64,000 nt of DNA. It comes from an uncultured Anaerolineae bacterium (GTDB taxonomy: Bacteria; Chloroflexota; Anaerolineae; Aggregatilineales; Phototrophicaceae). The notes below the pieces were generated by a model. It searched no databases, was not told where the DNA came from, and worked only from the letters and a program-made list of their open reading frames with translations. Location of the stretch: the NCBI GenBank assembly GCA_934216615.1, contig CAKQCB010000010.1:50150-114149 (forward strand). The letters are read 5' to 3'. The position numbers and the translations under genes are program-made. Below, piece by piece: positions 45,417 to 54,048 of this stretch; position 1 is the stretch's first letter, and each line of letters starts with the position of its first letter.

Positions 45417-46775
45417 ATGACCGATTTTGCTTCATACACAGGGCAAGCCCCTTATAGTCAAGATGTTGAAGAAGCGCTTCTTGGGTCTATCCTTGTCAAC
45501 CCAGAGCAATTTCTTGCAGTCGCTTCATTTCTCGTCGCGGAAGATTTTTTCATTCTGCGTCACAGTTATGTTTGGGAAGCCCTGCTGCGCCTGAACGAAC
45601 GTAATGACAGCATTGACTACTTAACCGTCATTGAAGAATTACGCACGCAAAACCGCCTTACGGATATTGGCGGGCCTGCCTACCTGACGCACCTCATCAA
45701 CAACACCCCCACCTCATCCCACGCCGAAGTTTATGGGCATGTGGTGGAACGGGCGGCCTTGCGTCGTCGTTTGCTCACCGCTGCCGATGAAATTAAATCG
45801 TTGGCTGTGCAAGAAGATTTGCCCATCGAGCGTGTGACCAGCGAATCCGAAATGCGCCTGTTCAGGGTCACAGAACGGAATGTTCGGCGGGATATCGTCC
45901 CGATGCACGAAGCAGTCAGCGATTATTACGACCGCATCGAACACTTGATGCAGCACCCCAACGAACCGCTCGGTTTGCCCACAGGCTTTAAAGACATTGA
46001 TAAACTACTGGGGGGCTTACAACGCTCCGACCTGCTGATCTTCGCAGGCCGTCCCGGGATGGGTAAAACCAGCTTTTTGCTCTCCATCGCGCTCAATGCC
46101 GCCAAATTGTACGGGGGACGTATCGCCATTTTCACGATGGAAATGGGCAGTGACCAAATCGTTCAGCGTTTCCTGTCGATGGAAACCACGATCAACACGC
46201 AGAAATTGCGTTCCGGCCAACTGAACCAACAAGAATGGAATCGGTTTGTTGAGGCGACCAACCGCCTGAGCAGCCTGCGGATTTTCATCGACGATTCGCC
46301 CGCCATCACCCCGCTTCAAATGCGCACCAAATGCCGTCGCTTGATGCACGAACACGGTTTAGATTTGGTGATTGTGGACTATATGCAGTTGATGAACGCA
46401 GGCGGCGGCTATGAGAATAACCGTGTGCAAGAGATCAGCTACATCAGCCGTAACTTGAAAGAGCTGGCGCGTGAGTTGAATGTGCCGATTTTCTCTGCCG
46501 CGCAGTTATCCCGTGCAGTCGAACAACGTCAAGACAAACGTCCCCAACTTAGCGACTTACGTGAAAGCGGTAGTATCGAGCAGGACGCCGACATCGTGGC
46601 CTTTTTGTACCGCGATATTGTGTATAACGAGGCGACTGAATTTCCAAACCGCGCGGATATTATCATCGCGAAACATCGTAATGGGCCGACTGGGGTGGTC
46701 TCGCTCCATTTCGACAACTCACTGACCAAATTCACTGATGCCCGTACCCAAACGATTGATTTGAGCAGTCTATGA
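45417..46775 (+). CDS. dnaB: replicative DNA helicase DnaB
   Basis: 452 residues. The N-terminal helical domain begins PYSQDVEEALLGSILVN. The RecA-like motor has Walker A GRPGMGKTSFLLSIA (about 231-245), then MEMGSDQIVQRF, Walker B VIVDYMQLM (about 321-329), QLSRAVEQRQDKRP and SDLRESGSIEQDADIVAFLYR. It unwinds DNA at the fork as a hexamer. The frame is open upstream to a TTG at 45339, but that part does not look like DnaB and covers the hairpin, so the ATG at 45417 is preferred although its ribosome-binding site is weak. The stop overlaps the next start by four bases. Confidence 0.96.
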   Translation: MTDFASYTGQAPYSQDVEEALLGSILVNPEQFLAVASFLVAEDFFILRHSYVWEALLRLNERNDSIDYLTVIEELRTQNRLTDIGGPAYLTHLINNTPTSSHAEVYGHVVERAALRRRLLTAADEIKSLAVQEDLPIERVTSESEMRLFRVTERNVRRDIVPMHEAVSDYYDRIEHLMQHPNEPLGLPTGFKDIDKLLGGLQRSDLLIFAGRPGMGKTSFLLSIALNAAKLYGGRIAIFTMEMGSDQIVQRFLSMETTINTQKLRSGQLNQQEWNRFVEATNRLSSLRIFIDDSPAITPLQMRTKCRRLMHEHGLDLVIVDYMQLMNAGGGYENNRVQEISYISRNLKELARELNVPIFSAAQLSRAVEQRQDKRPQLSDLRESGSIEQDADIVAFLYRDIVYNEATEFPNRADIIIAKHRNGPTGVVSLHFDNSLTKFTDARTQTIDLSSL

Positions 46776-47506
46776 CCGAACCGATTCAAAAATTTGGAGG
46801 CTTTCCTGCGGGAAAAACCCATACCTTGATGTTACCGGCGTTGGTCGTGACCGAGTTGCTTGCGCTCATCGACGACCTCGCAGAGTTAAAAGTGACGCTG
46901 TTCATGTTCTGGGCGGTACAACAGCGCGAAGGCATCTACCGTTATTTGCGCTTGGAAGATTTTATCGCTGACACCCACTTGATGCGTGCGTTAGGCATGA
47001 TGGACGGACAATTGGAGTCGTACGACCATGCCCACGATCAGCTAGACCGCGCGCTAGCCCGCGCGGTGGAACGTGAAACGCTCCTCTCGGTGGATGTGAA
47101 TATCGAAGGGGAAACCACCCACTTGTATTTCATCAACGCTGAACCCGGTCGGGTCGCAGTGGAACAAATTCGCAAAGGCGAGTGGAAGCCCGGCACCGCT
47201 CAAAATCCAATTGAGATTTTGCCCGAACGGCCTACAATTTATCGTCTATATGAAGAAAATATCGGCCCATTAACACCGATGATTGCCGAATCGCTAAAAG
47301 ATGCAGAACGGGATTATGGTGTGCGCTGGATCGAAGACGCAATCCGTATTGCAGTAGAAAATAATGCGCTCACATGGCGCTATGTTCAATCTGTCCTCAC
47401 ACGTTGGCAGAAAGAAGGTAAACGAGATGAAATCGATGCAAAATCTGATCAACGGGATGGGAAACGATACATCTCCGGAAAATATGCCGACTTCATCGAA
47501 CACTGA
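46772..47506 (+). CDS. DnaD-domain replication protein
   Basis: 244 residues. The N-terminal half (about 10-125) is helical and winged-helix-like. The C-terminal half holds a DnaD-like domain: RLYEENIGPLTPMIAESLKD, then WIEDAIRIAVENNALTWRYV and VLTRWQKEGK. DnaD in Bacillus helps load DnaB at the origin and at restart sites. The ATG overlaps the dnaB stop by four bases, and the AAA+ loader-like gene starts inside its 3' end, so all three are translated in series. This arrangement strongly supports a role in helicase loading. Confidence 0.9.
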   Translation: MTEPIQKFGGFPAGKTHTLMLPALVVTELLALIDDLAELKVTLFMFWAVQQREGIYRYLRLEDFIADTHLMRALGMMDGQLESYDHAHDQLDRALARAVERETLLSVDVNIEGETTHLYFINAEPGRVAVEQIRKGEWKPGTAQNPIEILPERPTIYRLYEENIGPLTPMIAESLKDAERDYGVRWIEDAIRIAVENNALTWRYVQSVLTRWQKEGKRDEIDAKSDQRDGKRYISGKYADFIEH

Positions 47507-48800
47507 TCCTATGAATGAAGAAGTTCTATGCCACATCTGTGGTCGAGATGGCGTATGCGGTGGCACCGGCATGATCCGTTATGACTTACCGGTCGGGCAT
47601 AAAGACTTCGGTAAGCTGTTCCGCTGTCCTAATTACCAAGTCGTCACTGAAGGACGACGCGAAATTTTGCGCAAGTTAGGAAACTTAGAGGCGCTCAACG
47701 ACCGCACGTTTCATAACTTCTATGTGGACATGCCCATCCTCACCGATTCTCAACGTCAATCTTTAGAGACGGCGCTACAAATCACCTATCGGTTTGCACA
47801 AAACCCGCAAGGCTGGTTATTGCTCATTGGCACGTATGGGTGTGGCAAAACCCATTTAGCAGCGGCAGCGGCCAATTTACGTCTGGAATATGATGACGCG
47901 GTGTTATTCGTCACCACGCCCGACTTATTAGATCATCTGCGCACGACCTTCGGCCCTACGTCAGAAGTCGGTTACGATGAAGTCTTTGACCGTATGCGCA
48001 ACGCCCCGATGTTGGTCTTGGATGATCTCGGCGTTGAAAACCCCAGCCAATGGGCAAAAGAAAAACTATTCCAGCTTTTGAATCACCGTTATGTGAACCG
48101 TTTACCGACGATCATCACGACAAACGCCGACATTGATACGCTTGACCCGCGTATTCGCAGTCGCTTACTGGACGAGCAAATCATACGCCGTTTGGTCATT
48201 TCTGCGCCCGACTATCGTACGGGCCATGAGCCTCAGCGCGATCAGCTTTCGACGCTGGACTTGTACCATGAAATGACCTTCCAAACCTTTGATGTAGACA
48301 ATGCCGCCACCCAAGAAGATCGTCAGAACTTAGGGCGTGCGCGTGACATTGCGATGGCATACGCACAACGTCCATCCAACTGGCTGATGTTCTTAGGGCA
48401 TTACGGTTGTGGCAAAACCCATTTAGCCGCCAGCATTGGCAATTATGCGTTAGAGCGGGGCATCAGCGTGGTGTTTGTGACCGTGCCGGATTTGTTCGAT
48501 CAATTACGCCAAACCTTTGATGGTTCCGGCAACTTTGACCGACGTTTTAACAGCGTGAAGAATGCCCAACTGCTCATCCTCGATGACATTGGCGCACAAA
48601 GTAATTCCGCGTGGGCGCGTGAAAAATTATTCCAAATTCTCAATCATCGTTACGTTACGCGCCAAGCCACTGTGATGACTACCGCAAAGTCACCCGACGA
48701 GCTTGACGAACGCTTACGTTCCCGCTTCATGGATCGCAGTCGTTGTATGGCATTTGCCATCACCGCCCCTGCCTATTCTAGCCGACCCTATCGCAAATAA
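47427..48800 (+). CDS. DnaC/DnaI-type helicase-loader-like protein with two AAA+ domains
   Basis: 457 residues. The N-terminal part has a Cys cluster (CHICGRDGVC, then C near residue 67), like the zinc-binding N-terminus of DnaI. The first AAA+ domain has Walker A GTYGCGKTHLA (near 135), Walker B LVLDDLG (near 196) and IRSRLLDE. The second, from about residue 300, repeats everything: GHYGCGKTHLA (near 324), LILDDIG (near 383), LRSRFMD. The usual loader has one such domain. I place the start at the ATG at 47427, eight bases after AGG; earlier in-frame starts lie within the DnaD-like gene. The 80-base overlap suggests coupled translation. Confidence 0.9.
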   Translation: MKSMQNLINGMGNDTSPENMPTSSNTDPMNEEVLCHICGRDGVCGGTGMIRYDLPVGHKDFGKLFRCPNYQVVTEGRREILRKLGNLEALNDRTFHNFYVDMPILTDSQRQSLETALQITYRFAQNPQGWLLLIGTYGCGKTHLAAAAANLRLEYDDAVLFVTTPDLLDHLRTTFGPTSEVGYDEVFDRMRNAPMLVLDDLGVENPSQWAKEKLFQLLNHRYVNRLPTIITTNADIDTLDPRIRSRLLDEQIIRRLVISAPDYRTGHEPQRDQLSTLDLYHEMTFQTFDVDNAATQEDRQNLGRARDIAMAYAQRPSNWLMFLGHYGCGKTHLAASIGNYALERGISVVFVTVPDLFDQLRQTFDGSGNFDRRFNSVKNAQLLILDDIGAQSNSAWAREKLFQILNHRYVTRQATVMTTAKSPDELDERLRSRFMDRSRCMAFAITAPAYSSRPYRK

Positions 48801-48817
48801 AGGGGATTTTATTTGCT

Positions 48818-49696
48818 GTGGCAGACATCATCTTCACCCCATACGAACGCACCTATCGAAATGCGGTCAAAGAGTTACTCGCACAGAATTTTTACGTACA
48901 CGCCCAATTAGACTGGTACGACAGTGACGAGTGGCTAAGTTCGGAAAATGTTCCCGCCCGCTTAGCGTGGCAAGATAACCAAGTTGTGGGTATCTTGGCG
49001 CTTTCGCCCCCGCTCCATCATGCCACATGGGTGCGCTTAGCCGCTGTCTTAGACAAAACCGATCCACAAACGCTCATTACTGCGTTGTGGAGACATCTCT
49101 ACCCAGAACTACTGCGCTTAGATGTGCGTATGGTGGCGCTGTTGATGATCCGCGACTGGATACAACCTAGCATCAGTGCATTGGGGTTCACCCCCTTAGA
49201 ACAGGTGATTACATTACGCAGAAGCACGTCGAGCCTCGCAGAGATCAGCACGCCGACGAGCGTCAATGTGCGCAGTGCACGTCTTGAAGACATTCCCTTC
49301 ATGGCACAAATTGATCAAGCCGCCTTCACCCCGCCGTGGCAGTTGTCGAGCAAAGATATTCGCGCCGCCCTGCGCCATGCTTCACACAGCACCGTGATCG
49401 AAAGCAACGGCGAAATCAAGGGCTATCAGATCAGCACGTTATATTTTGACGGCGGGCATTTGGCGCGCCTTGCGATTGATCCCGATGCGCAGGGTCAGCA
49501 TTTAGGAAGCACGCTTGTCCATGAACTTTTACGGCATTTTCAACGACGCAGCGTGTTCACCGTGACGGTGAATACCCAAGAAACAAACCAAATTTCACAA
49601 CACTTGTATCATCGTTTCCAATTTCAGCGAAACGGGTATGATCTGCCCGTGTGGATCGTCGCGCTGAAAAGCGAACCTGATGAATTAATCCCGTAA
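48818..49696 (+). CDS. GNAT-family acetyltransferase, probably two-domain
   Basis: 292 residues with a GTG start. The C-terminal GNAT domain has RSARLEDIPFMAQIDQAAFT (about 151-170), then LARLAIDPDAQGQHLGSTLVHELL with the acetyl-CoA loop, and SQHLYHRFQF at its end. The N-terminal 140 residues look like a diverged GNAT fold. The substrate is unknown; RimI-like protein acetylation is possible but not shown. It follows the loader gene by 17 bases and is probably in the same transcript. Confidence 0.85.
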   Translation: MADIIFTPYERTYRNAVKELLAQNFYVHAQLDWYDSDEWLSSENVPARLAWQDNQVVGILALSPPLHHATWVRLAAVLDKTDPQTLITALWRHLYPELLRLDVRMVALLMIRDWIQPSISALGFTPLEQVITLRRSTSSLAEISTPTSVNVRSARLEDIPFMAQIDQAAFTPPWQLSSKDIRAALRHASHSTVIESNGEIKGYQISTLYFDGGHLARLAIDPDAQGQHLGSTLVHELLRHFQRRSVFTVTVNTQETNQISQHLYHRFQFQRNGYDLPVWIVALKSEPDELIP

Positions 49697-49757
49697 CAAA
49701 TCCTCATCTTGTGGGGCAAGCGCTATTTCTCGTATCATGTTATGATCGATTTATTGC

Positions 49758-49773
49758 TTTCATGTACATGAAA
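49758..49773. promoter_or_regulatory. 16-bp perfect palindrome upstream of the kinase gene
   Basis: TTTCATGTACATGAAA is symmetric over all 16 bases and ends 16 bases before the kinase ATG, where a dimeric regulator could control the gene. No regulator gene lies next to it. Confidence 0.45.
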
Positions 49774-49789
49774 TAGCGCAAAAAAATAT

Positions 49790-52279
49790 ATGATAGGTTC
49801 GTATCTTGGTCCTTATCTGATTGTTGAAGAAATCGGTCATGGTGGCATGGCGACCGTTTACCGCGCCTACCAAAGAAATGTTGATCGATACGTTGCCATC
49901 AAAGTCATTCAACAAGCCTTCTTGATCGATCAAACGAGCATCAACCGTTTCGAACGTGAAGCGCGCTTGATCGCTCGCTTAGAACACCCGCACTTACTCC
50001 CCATTTATGACTATGATGGATCGAATAACCCGCCCTATATTGTGATGCGTTATGTTGAGGGGGGAACGCTCAAAGATATTTTGAGCAAAGGCGCCTTACC
50101 GCTTGGGGATACCGCCCATCTATTACGCAGTCTGGCCGAAGCGCTCGACTATGCCCATCGGCAAGGGGTGATTCACCGCGACATCAAACCGTCCAACATC
50201 ATGTTGGATGAGAGCGGGAATGTCTTTTTGATGGATTTTGGCATCGCACGTCTTGCCAATATCTCCGTCGAAAAAACACAACTGACACAAACAGGTTTCT
50301 CTGTCGGCACGCCCGGTTATATGTCGCCTGAACAGGCGATGGGTACCGATCAGATTGATAACCGTACTGACATCTACGCGCTTGGCGTGTTGATCTATCG
50401 TATTCTTTCAGGTGAACTGCCTTTTTCGGGCGACACGCCGATGGCGATGATGATGAAGCACATCAGCGCGCCCACGCCGAGCATCCGCTCCATCAAGCCT
50501 GATTTACCTGAAGAACTCGATGACGCTCTGCAAAAAGCGATGGCAAAACGCCCAGAGGATCGTTATGACAGCGCCTCTGAATTTGCCGACGACATCATGC
50601 GCATCACGAACAAAATCAGCACTCATATTCGTCCCAACACATTACGAGATTATGCCCGTCAATGTGCGGAAGAAATTCGCGCTAAGCGTGCCGAAAAAGC
50701 TGGACTGGGCGATGAAACCGCCGTTGAACTAGAATCCACCCCATTCCCCACGCCTTTAGCAAGTCATACGGGTGGGATGAAATTAGCGAAAGACCCAGAA
50801 AATAATGTAGGCACTCTGCCCGCTGAACCCCCGCGCACCAAGTCCGCCAATACCCGCCCACAAGAGACTAAATTTGTCACGCCAGCGCAAGAGCAACCTC
50901 AAAACACGCGCTCGTGGGTTCCCTTCATCATCACCGGCGGGGCAGTCGCCGCGATTTTATTAGGTGTGATTTTTATCCTCTCGCAGGGGAACAACCCGTC
51001 GGATGGAGTTTCTACGCCAACGTTAACCGCCCTGGAGGCAACCCAAGTCGCCGTCGTCACCACAGAAGAAGCGACGCTCACGCCAACCAGTGAACCTACC
51101 GAAGAAGAAACTGATCTAACGCCTACCGCGACAGAAGCCGTTGTCGCGCTGGTCACAGAAGACATCATCCCAACCGAAGAACCTTCGGTCACGTCCACTT
51201 TAGAACCGACGGAAACAGAAACTGAACGACCACCGACAGAAACCGCATCCCCTGAACCGACAGCGACAGAAGCGGAAGTTCTGCTCGTGACCGAAGAAGT
51301 CACGGCGACATCGACACATACTAGCACCGCCACCGAAACCACAGTGCCGAGCGAAACACCCAACCCAAGCCCGACGACAACGCGGACACCTTCGCTCACG
51401 CCGACGATCACCCCAAGCGTGACATTCAGCGTCACACCGTCGATGACGCCCACGCCCGAACCGACCGAGACAACACCCCCCACCGAAACCGCCACGGCGG
51501 TTCGGCTCATCCGCACAACGGCAACCCCTGTCACGCCTGTGGCCGTGACGGATACGCGGGTTCCGTTTGCGCTCACCCGTAACGCGACGCAAACACCGCA
51601 AGTGACGCCCACACCCACGTTTAATTTCGCGGGGACACTCTCCGCGCTGGAAACGGCGATCTTCCTCGCCACCGCCTCGACAAGTCCCGTCACACCATCA
51701 CCAACGCCACAACCTTTCGCAACGTTAGGCTTTAACAGCAATCTTTATGACTGGAACCTCTCCAGCGATGAAGGGACGTTCTTTTCTGGGTTTTTTAGTG
51801 GTGAAAATGCTTTAGTCGGCTCAGTCGAACAAGGGTTTGATGGGGTTTACGTCTCTGAAGAAAAAACTTATCGCGACTTTATCTTTGAGACCGATATCAC
51901 CATTATTGCAGGTGGGTCAGAAACGGCAGCAGCAGGTGTGGTGTTCCACTTTACAGAAGAAAATATCGAAGCCGCTACGGGCGGGCACTACCTCGTCCGA
52001 ATCAGCATTTATAACGGCGGTGAAATCACCCTCACCCGTTTCTATCCGGTGCGTCAATACAATCAAATTGCGCGGGTCAACCTGCCCATTCGAGAACTGA
52101 CCCCGTATCATATTCGTGTCGAATCGGTTGGGGGAAACTTTAATATCTATCTCAACAATGAACTTCTCATCACCGCGTCAGATCATACGTATGCGCAAGG
52201 CTATGTTGGGCTAAATGTGAATGGGACGTCAGCAGTCTTCAACAATATCTATATTGAAGAACTGCCTCCTCTCCCGTAA
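49790..52279 (+). CDS. PknB-type Ser/Thr protein kinase with extracellular LamG-like domain
   Basis: 829 residues. The kinase domain (about 1-270) is complete: GHGGMATVYRA, catalytic Lys 38 in VAIKV, VIHRDIKPSN (Asp near 131), MDFGIAR and GTPGYMSPEQA. After a charged linker, one membrane helix lies at about 378-398 (FIITGGAVAAILLGVIFIL). Outside are 230 residues made almost only of Thr, Pro, Glu, Ser and Ala, a stiff stalk, then a beta-sandwich of about 190 residues like the lipoprotein at 43882-44538. No PASTA domains are present. It probably senses an envelope signal and phosphorylates cytosolic proteins. The palindrome at 49758-49773 may control it. Confidence 0.95.
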   Translation: MIGSYLGPYLIVEEIGHGGMATVYRAYQRNVDRYVAIKVIQQAFLIDQTSINRFEREARLIARLEHPHLLPIYDYDGSNNPPYIVMRYVEGGTLKDILSKGALPLGDTAHLLRSLAEALDYAHRQGVIHRDIKPSNIMLDESGNVFLMDFGIARLANISVEKTQLTQTGFSVGTPGYMSPEQAMGTDQIDNRTDIYALGVLIYRILSGELPFSGDTPMAMMMKHISAPTPSIRSIKPDLPEELDDALQKAMAKRPEDRYDSASEFADDIMRITNKISTHIRPNTLRDYARQCAEEIRAKRAEKAGLGDETAVELESTPFPTPLASHTGGMKLAKDPENNVGTLPAEPPRTKSANTRPQETKFVTPAQEQPQNTRSWVPFIITGGAVAAILLGVIFILSQGNNPSDGVSTPTLTALEATQVAVVTTEEATLTPTSEPTEEETDLTPTATEAVVALVTEDIIPTEEPSVTSTLEPTETETERPPTETASPEPTATEAEVLLVTEEVTATSTHTSTATETTVPSETPNPSPTTTRTPSLTPTITPSVTFSVTPSMTPTPEPTETTPPTETATAVRLIRTTATPVTPVAVTDTRVPFALTRNATQTPQVTPTPTFNFAGTLSALETAIFLATASTSPVTPSPTPQPFATLGFNSNLYDWNLSSDEGTFFSGFFSGENALVGSVEQGFDGVYVSEEKTYRDFIFETDITIIAGGSETAAAGVVFHFTEENIEAATGGHYLVRISIYNGGEITLTRFYPVRQYNQIARVNLPIRELTPYHIRVESVGGNFNIYLNNELLITASDHTYAQGYVGLNVNGTSAVFNNIYIEELPPLP

Positions 52280-52301
52280 GGCTAGGGAATCATCCCTAGC
52301 C
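52280..52301. terminator. hairpin between kinase and L,D-transpeptidase genes
   Basis: A perfect 9-bp stem (52280-52288 with 52293-52301) with a 4-nt loop in the 16 bases between the two stop codons, and partly in the stop of the minus-strand gene. No T-run, so termination strength is doubtful. Confidence 0.5.
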
Positions 52302-53888
52302 GGTAATTTCAACAACAACGCCTTCTTCTGCCCAGTTGTAGAGCAGGTTCATCTCTTCTGTGCCCAGCAGGATACAGCCGTAAGTCACACGTGTGCCGAG
52401 GTTGTTCGTCCATAACAACTGTGACCCGCCACGCGTGGGAAACCCATGAAAGCCATTGGTGAAGTCAGAGCCGGGGATCGGGCGGTACACACCCATGAAA
52501 TTCGGCATCCATAAATCCCAGTTGGCGGCGTAAGCATTCGGCTCATGGGATAAAATTTGATACACCCCGGGCCATGTCGGGCTAGAATTGATGCCTGTAC
52601 TGGCGACCCAATCCCAGATCAGATTTCCATTTTCGTACACACGCACCCGCTGTTCGCTGATGCTCACTTCAATGCGCTTGTTAAAGATGACCGTTTCTGG
52701 CAGCATCACATCCCGAGAAGGCAGCGTGATCGTCTGCCCGACAGAGAGCGTATTCACTCCCGCGTTTGCATTCTGCAAGTACGGATATGGAATCCCGTAA
52801 TCATAGGCAATGGTGATGAAGGTGTCGCCGTCTTGAACCACGTATTGCGTATCGTGGTGATAGACGCGCACCGTCGTGTGCGTTTCACCCCGATTCAACG
52901 CCGCTTGAACCGCGCTCACGCTCGCTTCGATATCCAGATAGCGCGTCGCGCCCAAGTCACCCACATGGTTTTGCAGATAGGTTTGTAAAGCAGAGGCGTC
53001 AGCCGTGAACTGAATCCCGCTGGCATTTTCGGCGAATTCGCTCACCGTCAGCCACTCGCTCCACTGTTCGGGGGGAACTGCCCAAACCACCGTCTCATCT
53101 AAAATTGGATCGTACCCGTCGATCACCAACAGCAAGGTGAGCAAAGAACGCGCCGCTTCGACCAAACCATCTGCATGCGTGATGGCGGGTGAAATCGTGT
53201 GCATCACCAAATCCAGACGGCCATCAGAAAGCGCGTCAGGGTCGGCTATCAATATCTGTAATGTGCCGTTTACGTCCATCTGCCGACCATCCACCGCAGG
53301 ACGCGGAACGACTTCGCCCGCACTCACCCGAACCCCCGCGTTGATCGGCGCGATATCAATTTGATCTCGTAGCGTTTCAAGCGCGGTGGCAAAAGCTGTC
53401 TCATCCACATGCCATACAGGGGAAATATTCACTTCGGAAAACAACGCGGATAAAACCCCTGCCAGACTTCCCTCACGCCGACCATAATCCACCGCACGCT
53501 GTGCGGTCGCGGCCGCATCAATGCTGATGCCGAGGTTGGAAGCCGCAATCGTGAATTGACGATCCGCATCGTTCAAGCCGATTGAGTATCCATCCCAAAC
53601 TGCGGAAATCTCAGATTCGATTTCACCTGCGGATAAGCCTCCGACAGGGATACCTGCAATATTCACGCCCGACAATGCGGTACTGCCTGTCATCACAAAA
53701 AAGAGTGCAATCCCACTCATCACCACCGCTAACCCTGCAAAAACTATGACAAAAATAGCGGCGATCACCCACGCGGAAGATAACCGACTGCGCGATCTTT
53801 TTGCCCGCGGTGAAGCAACTGCCTTTGTAGGCGTAGGTCGTGGAGGCATAGGTTGTGGCGAACGACGAGACTTAATATTCTGACTCAT
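52296..53888 (-). CDS. membrane-anchored L,D-transpeptidase (YkuD) with PG-binding and LysM domains
   Basis: 530 residues. A basic cytoplasmic tail (1-38) is followed by one membrane helix (about 40-68), a region of two repeated peptidoglycan-binding units (about 75-310, of the VanW/YkuD-associated type), one LysM domain (about 350-395, YVVQDGDTFITIAYDYGIP) and the C-terminal YkuD domain. The catalytic region has HGFPTRGG (His 481) and TYGCILL (Cys 505), where most enzymes have SHGC followed by I/V and R. Cys and Gly are kept, but the His before Gly is Tyr. It should cross-link peptidoglycan outside the membrane. Confidence 0.9.
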   Translation of the reverse strand: MSQNIKSRRSPQPMPPRPTPTKAVASPRAKRSRSRLSSAWVIAAIFVIVFAGLAVVMSGIALFFVMTGSTALSGVNIAGIPVGGLSAGEIESEISAVWDGYSIGLNDADRQFTIAASNLGISIDAAATAQRAVDYGRREGSLAGVLSALFSEVNISPVWHVDETAFATALETLRDQIDIAPINAGVRVSAGEVVPRPAVDGRQMDVNGTLQILIADPDALSDGRLDLVMHTISPAITHADGLVEAARSLLTLLLVIDGYDPILDETVVWAVPPEQWSEWLTVSEFAENASGIQFTADASALQTYLQNHVGDLGATRYLDIEASVSAVQAALNRGETHTTVRVYHHDTQYVVQDGDTFITIAYDYGIPYPYLQNANAGVNTLSVGQTITLPSRDVMLPETVIFNKRIEVSISEQRVRVYENGNLIWDWVASTGINSSPTWPGVYQILSHEPNAYAANWDLWMPNFMGVYRPIPGSDFTNGFHGFPTRGGSQLLWTNNLGTRVTYGCILLGTEEMNLLYNWAEEGVVVEITG

Positions 53889-53960
53889 GAGAAAGGAATA
53901 GGTTCCTTTTGATAGAACTTTTTTACGAGTGCTATCTTAATTACTGAATTGGATATTATC

Positions 53961-53988
53961 AGTATAAATGAATTTTCACGGGTTTCAG
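53961..53988 (-). promoter_or_regulatory. probable promoter of the L,D-transpeptidase gene
   Basis: On the minus strand CTGAAA (53983-53988), 16-base spacer, TATACT (53961-53966), about 70 bases upstream of the ATG at 53888. The -35 box is one base from consensus. Confidence 0.45.
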
Positions 53989-54048
53989 GATGACTGGTAA
54001 ACGATTGCTCTACGGTTTTTATTCTGTCACCCTCATAAGGAATTTTCT

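Noticed and set aside
50899..51741. A 280-codon open frame on the minus strand rich in Val, Gly and Ser
   Set aside because: It is the mirror image of the Thr/Pro-rich stalk of the kinase gene; low-complexity coding often leaves the opposite strand open. It has no ribosome-binding site and no recognisable domain.
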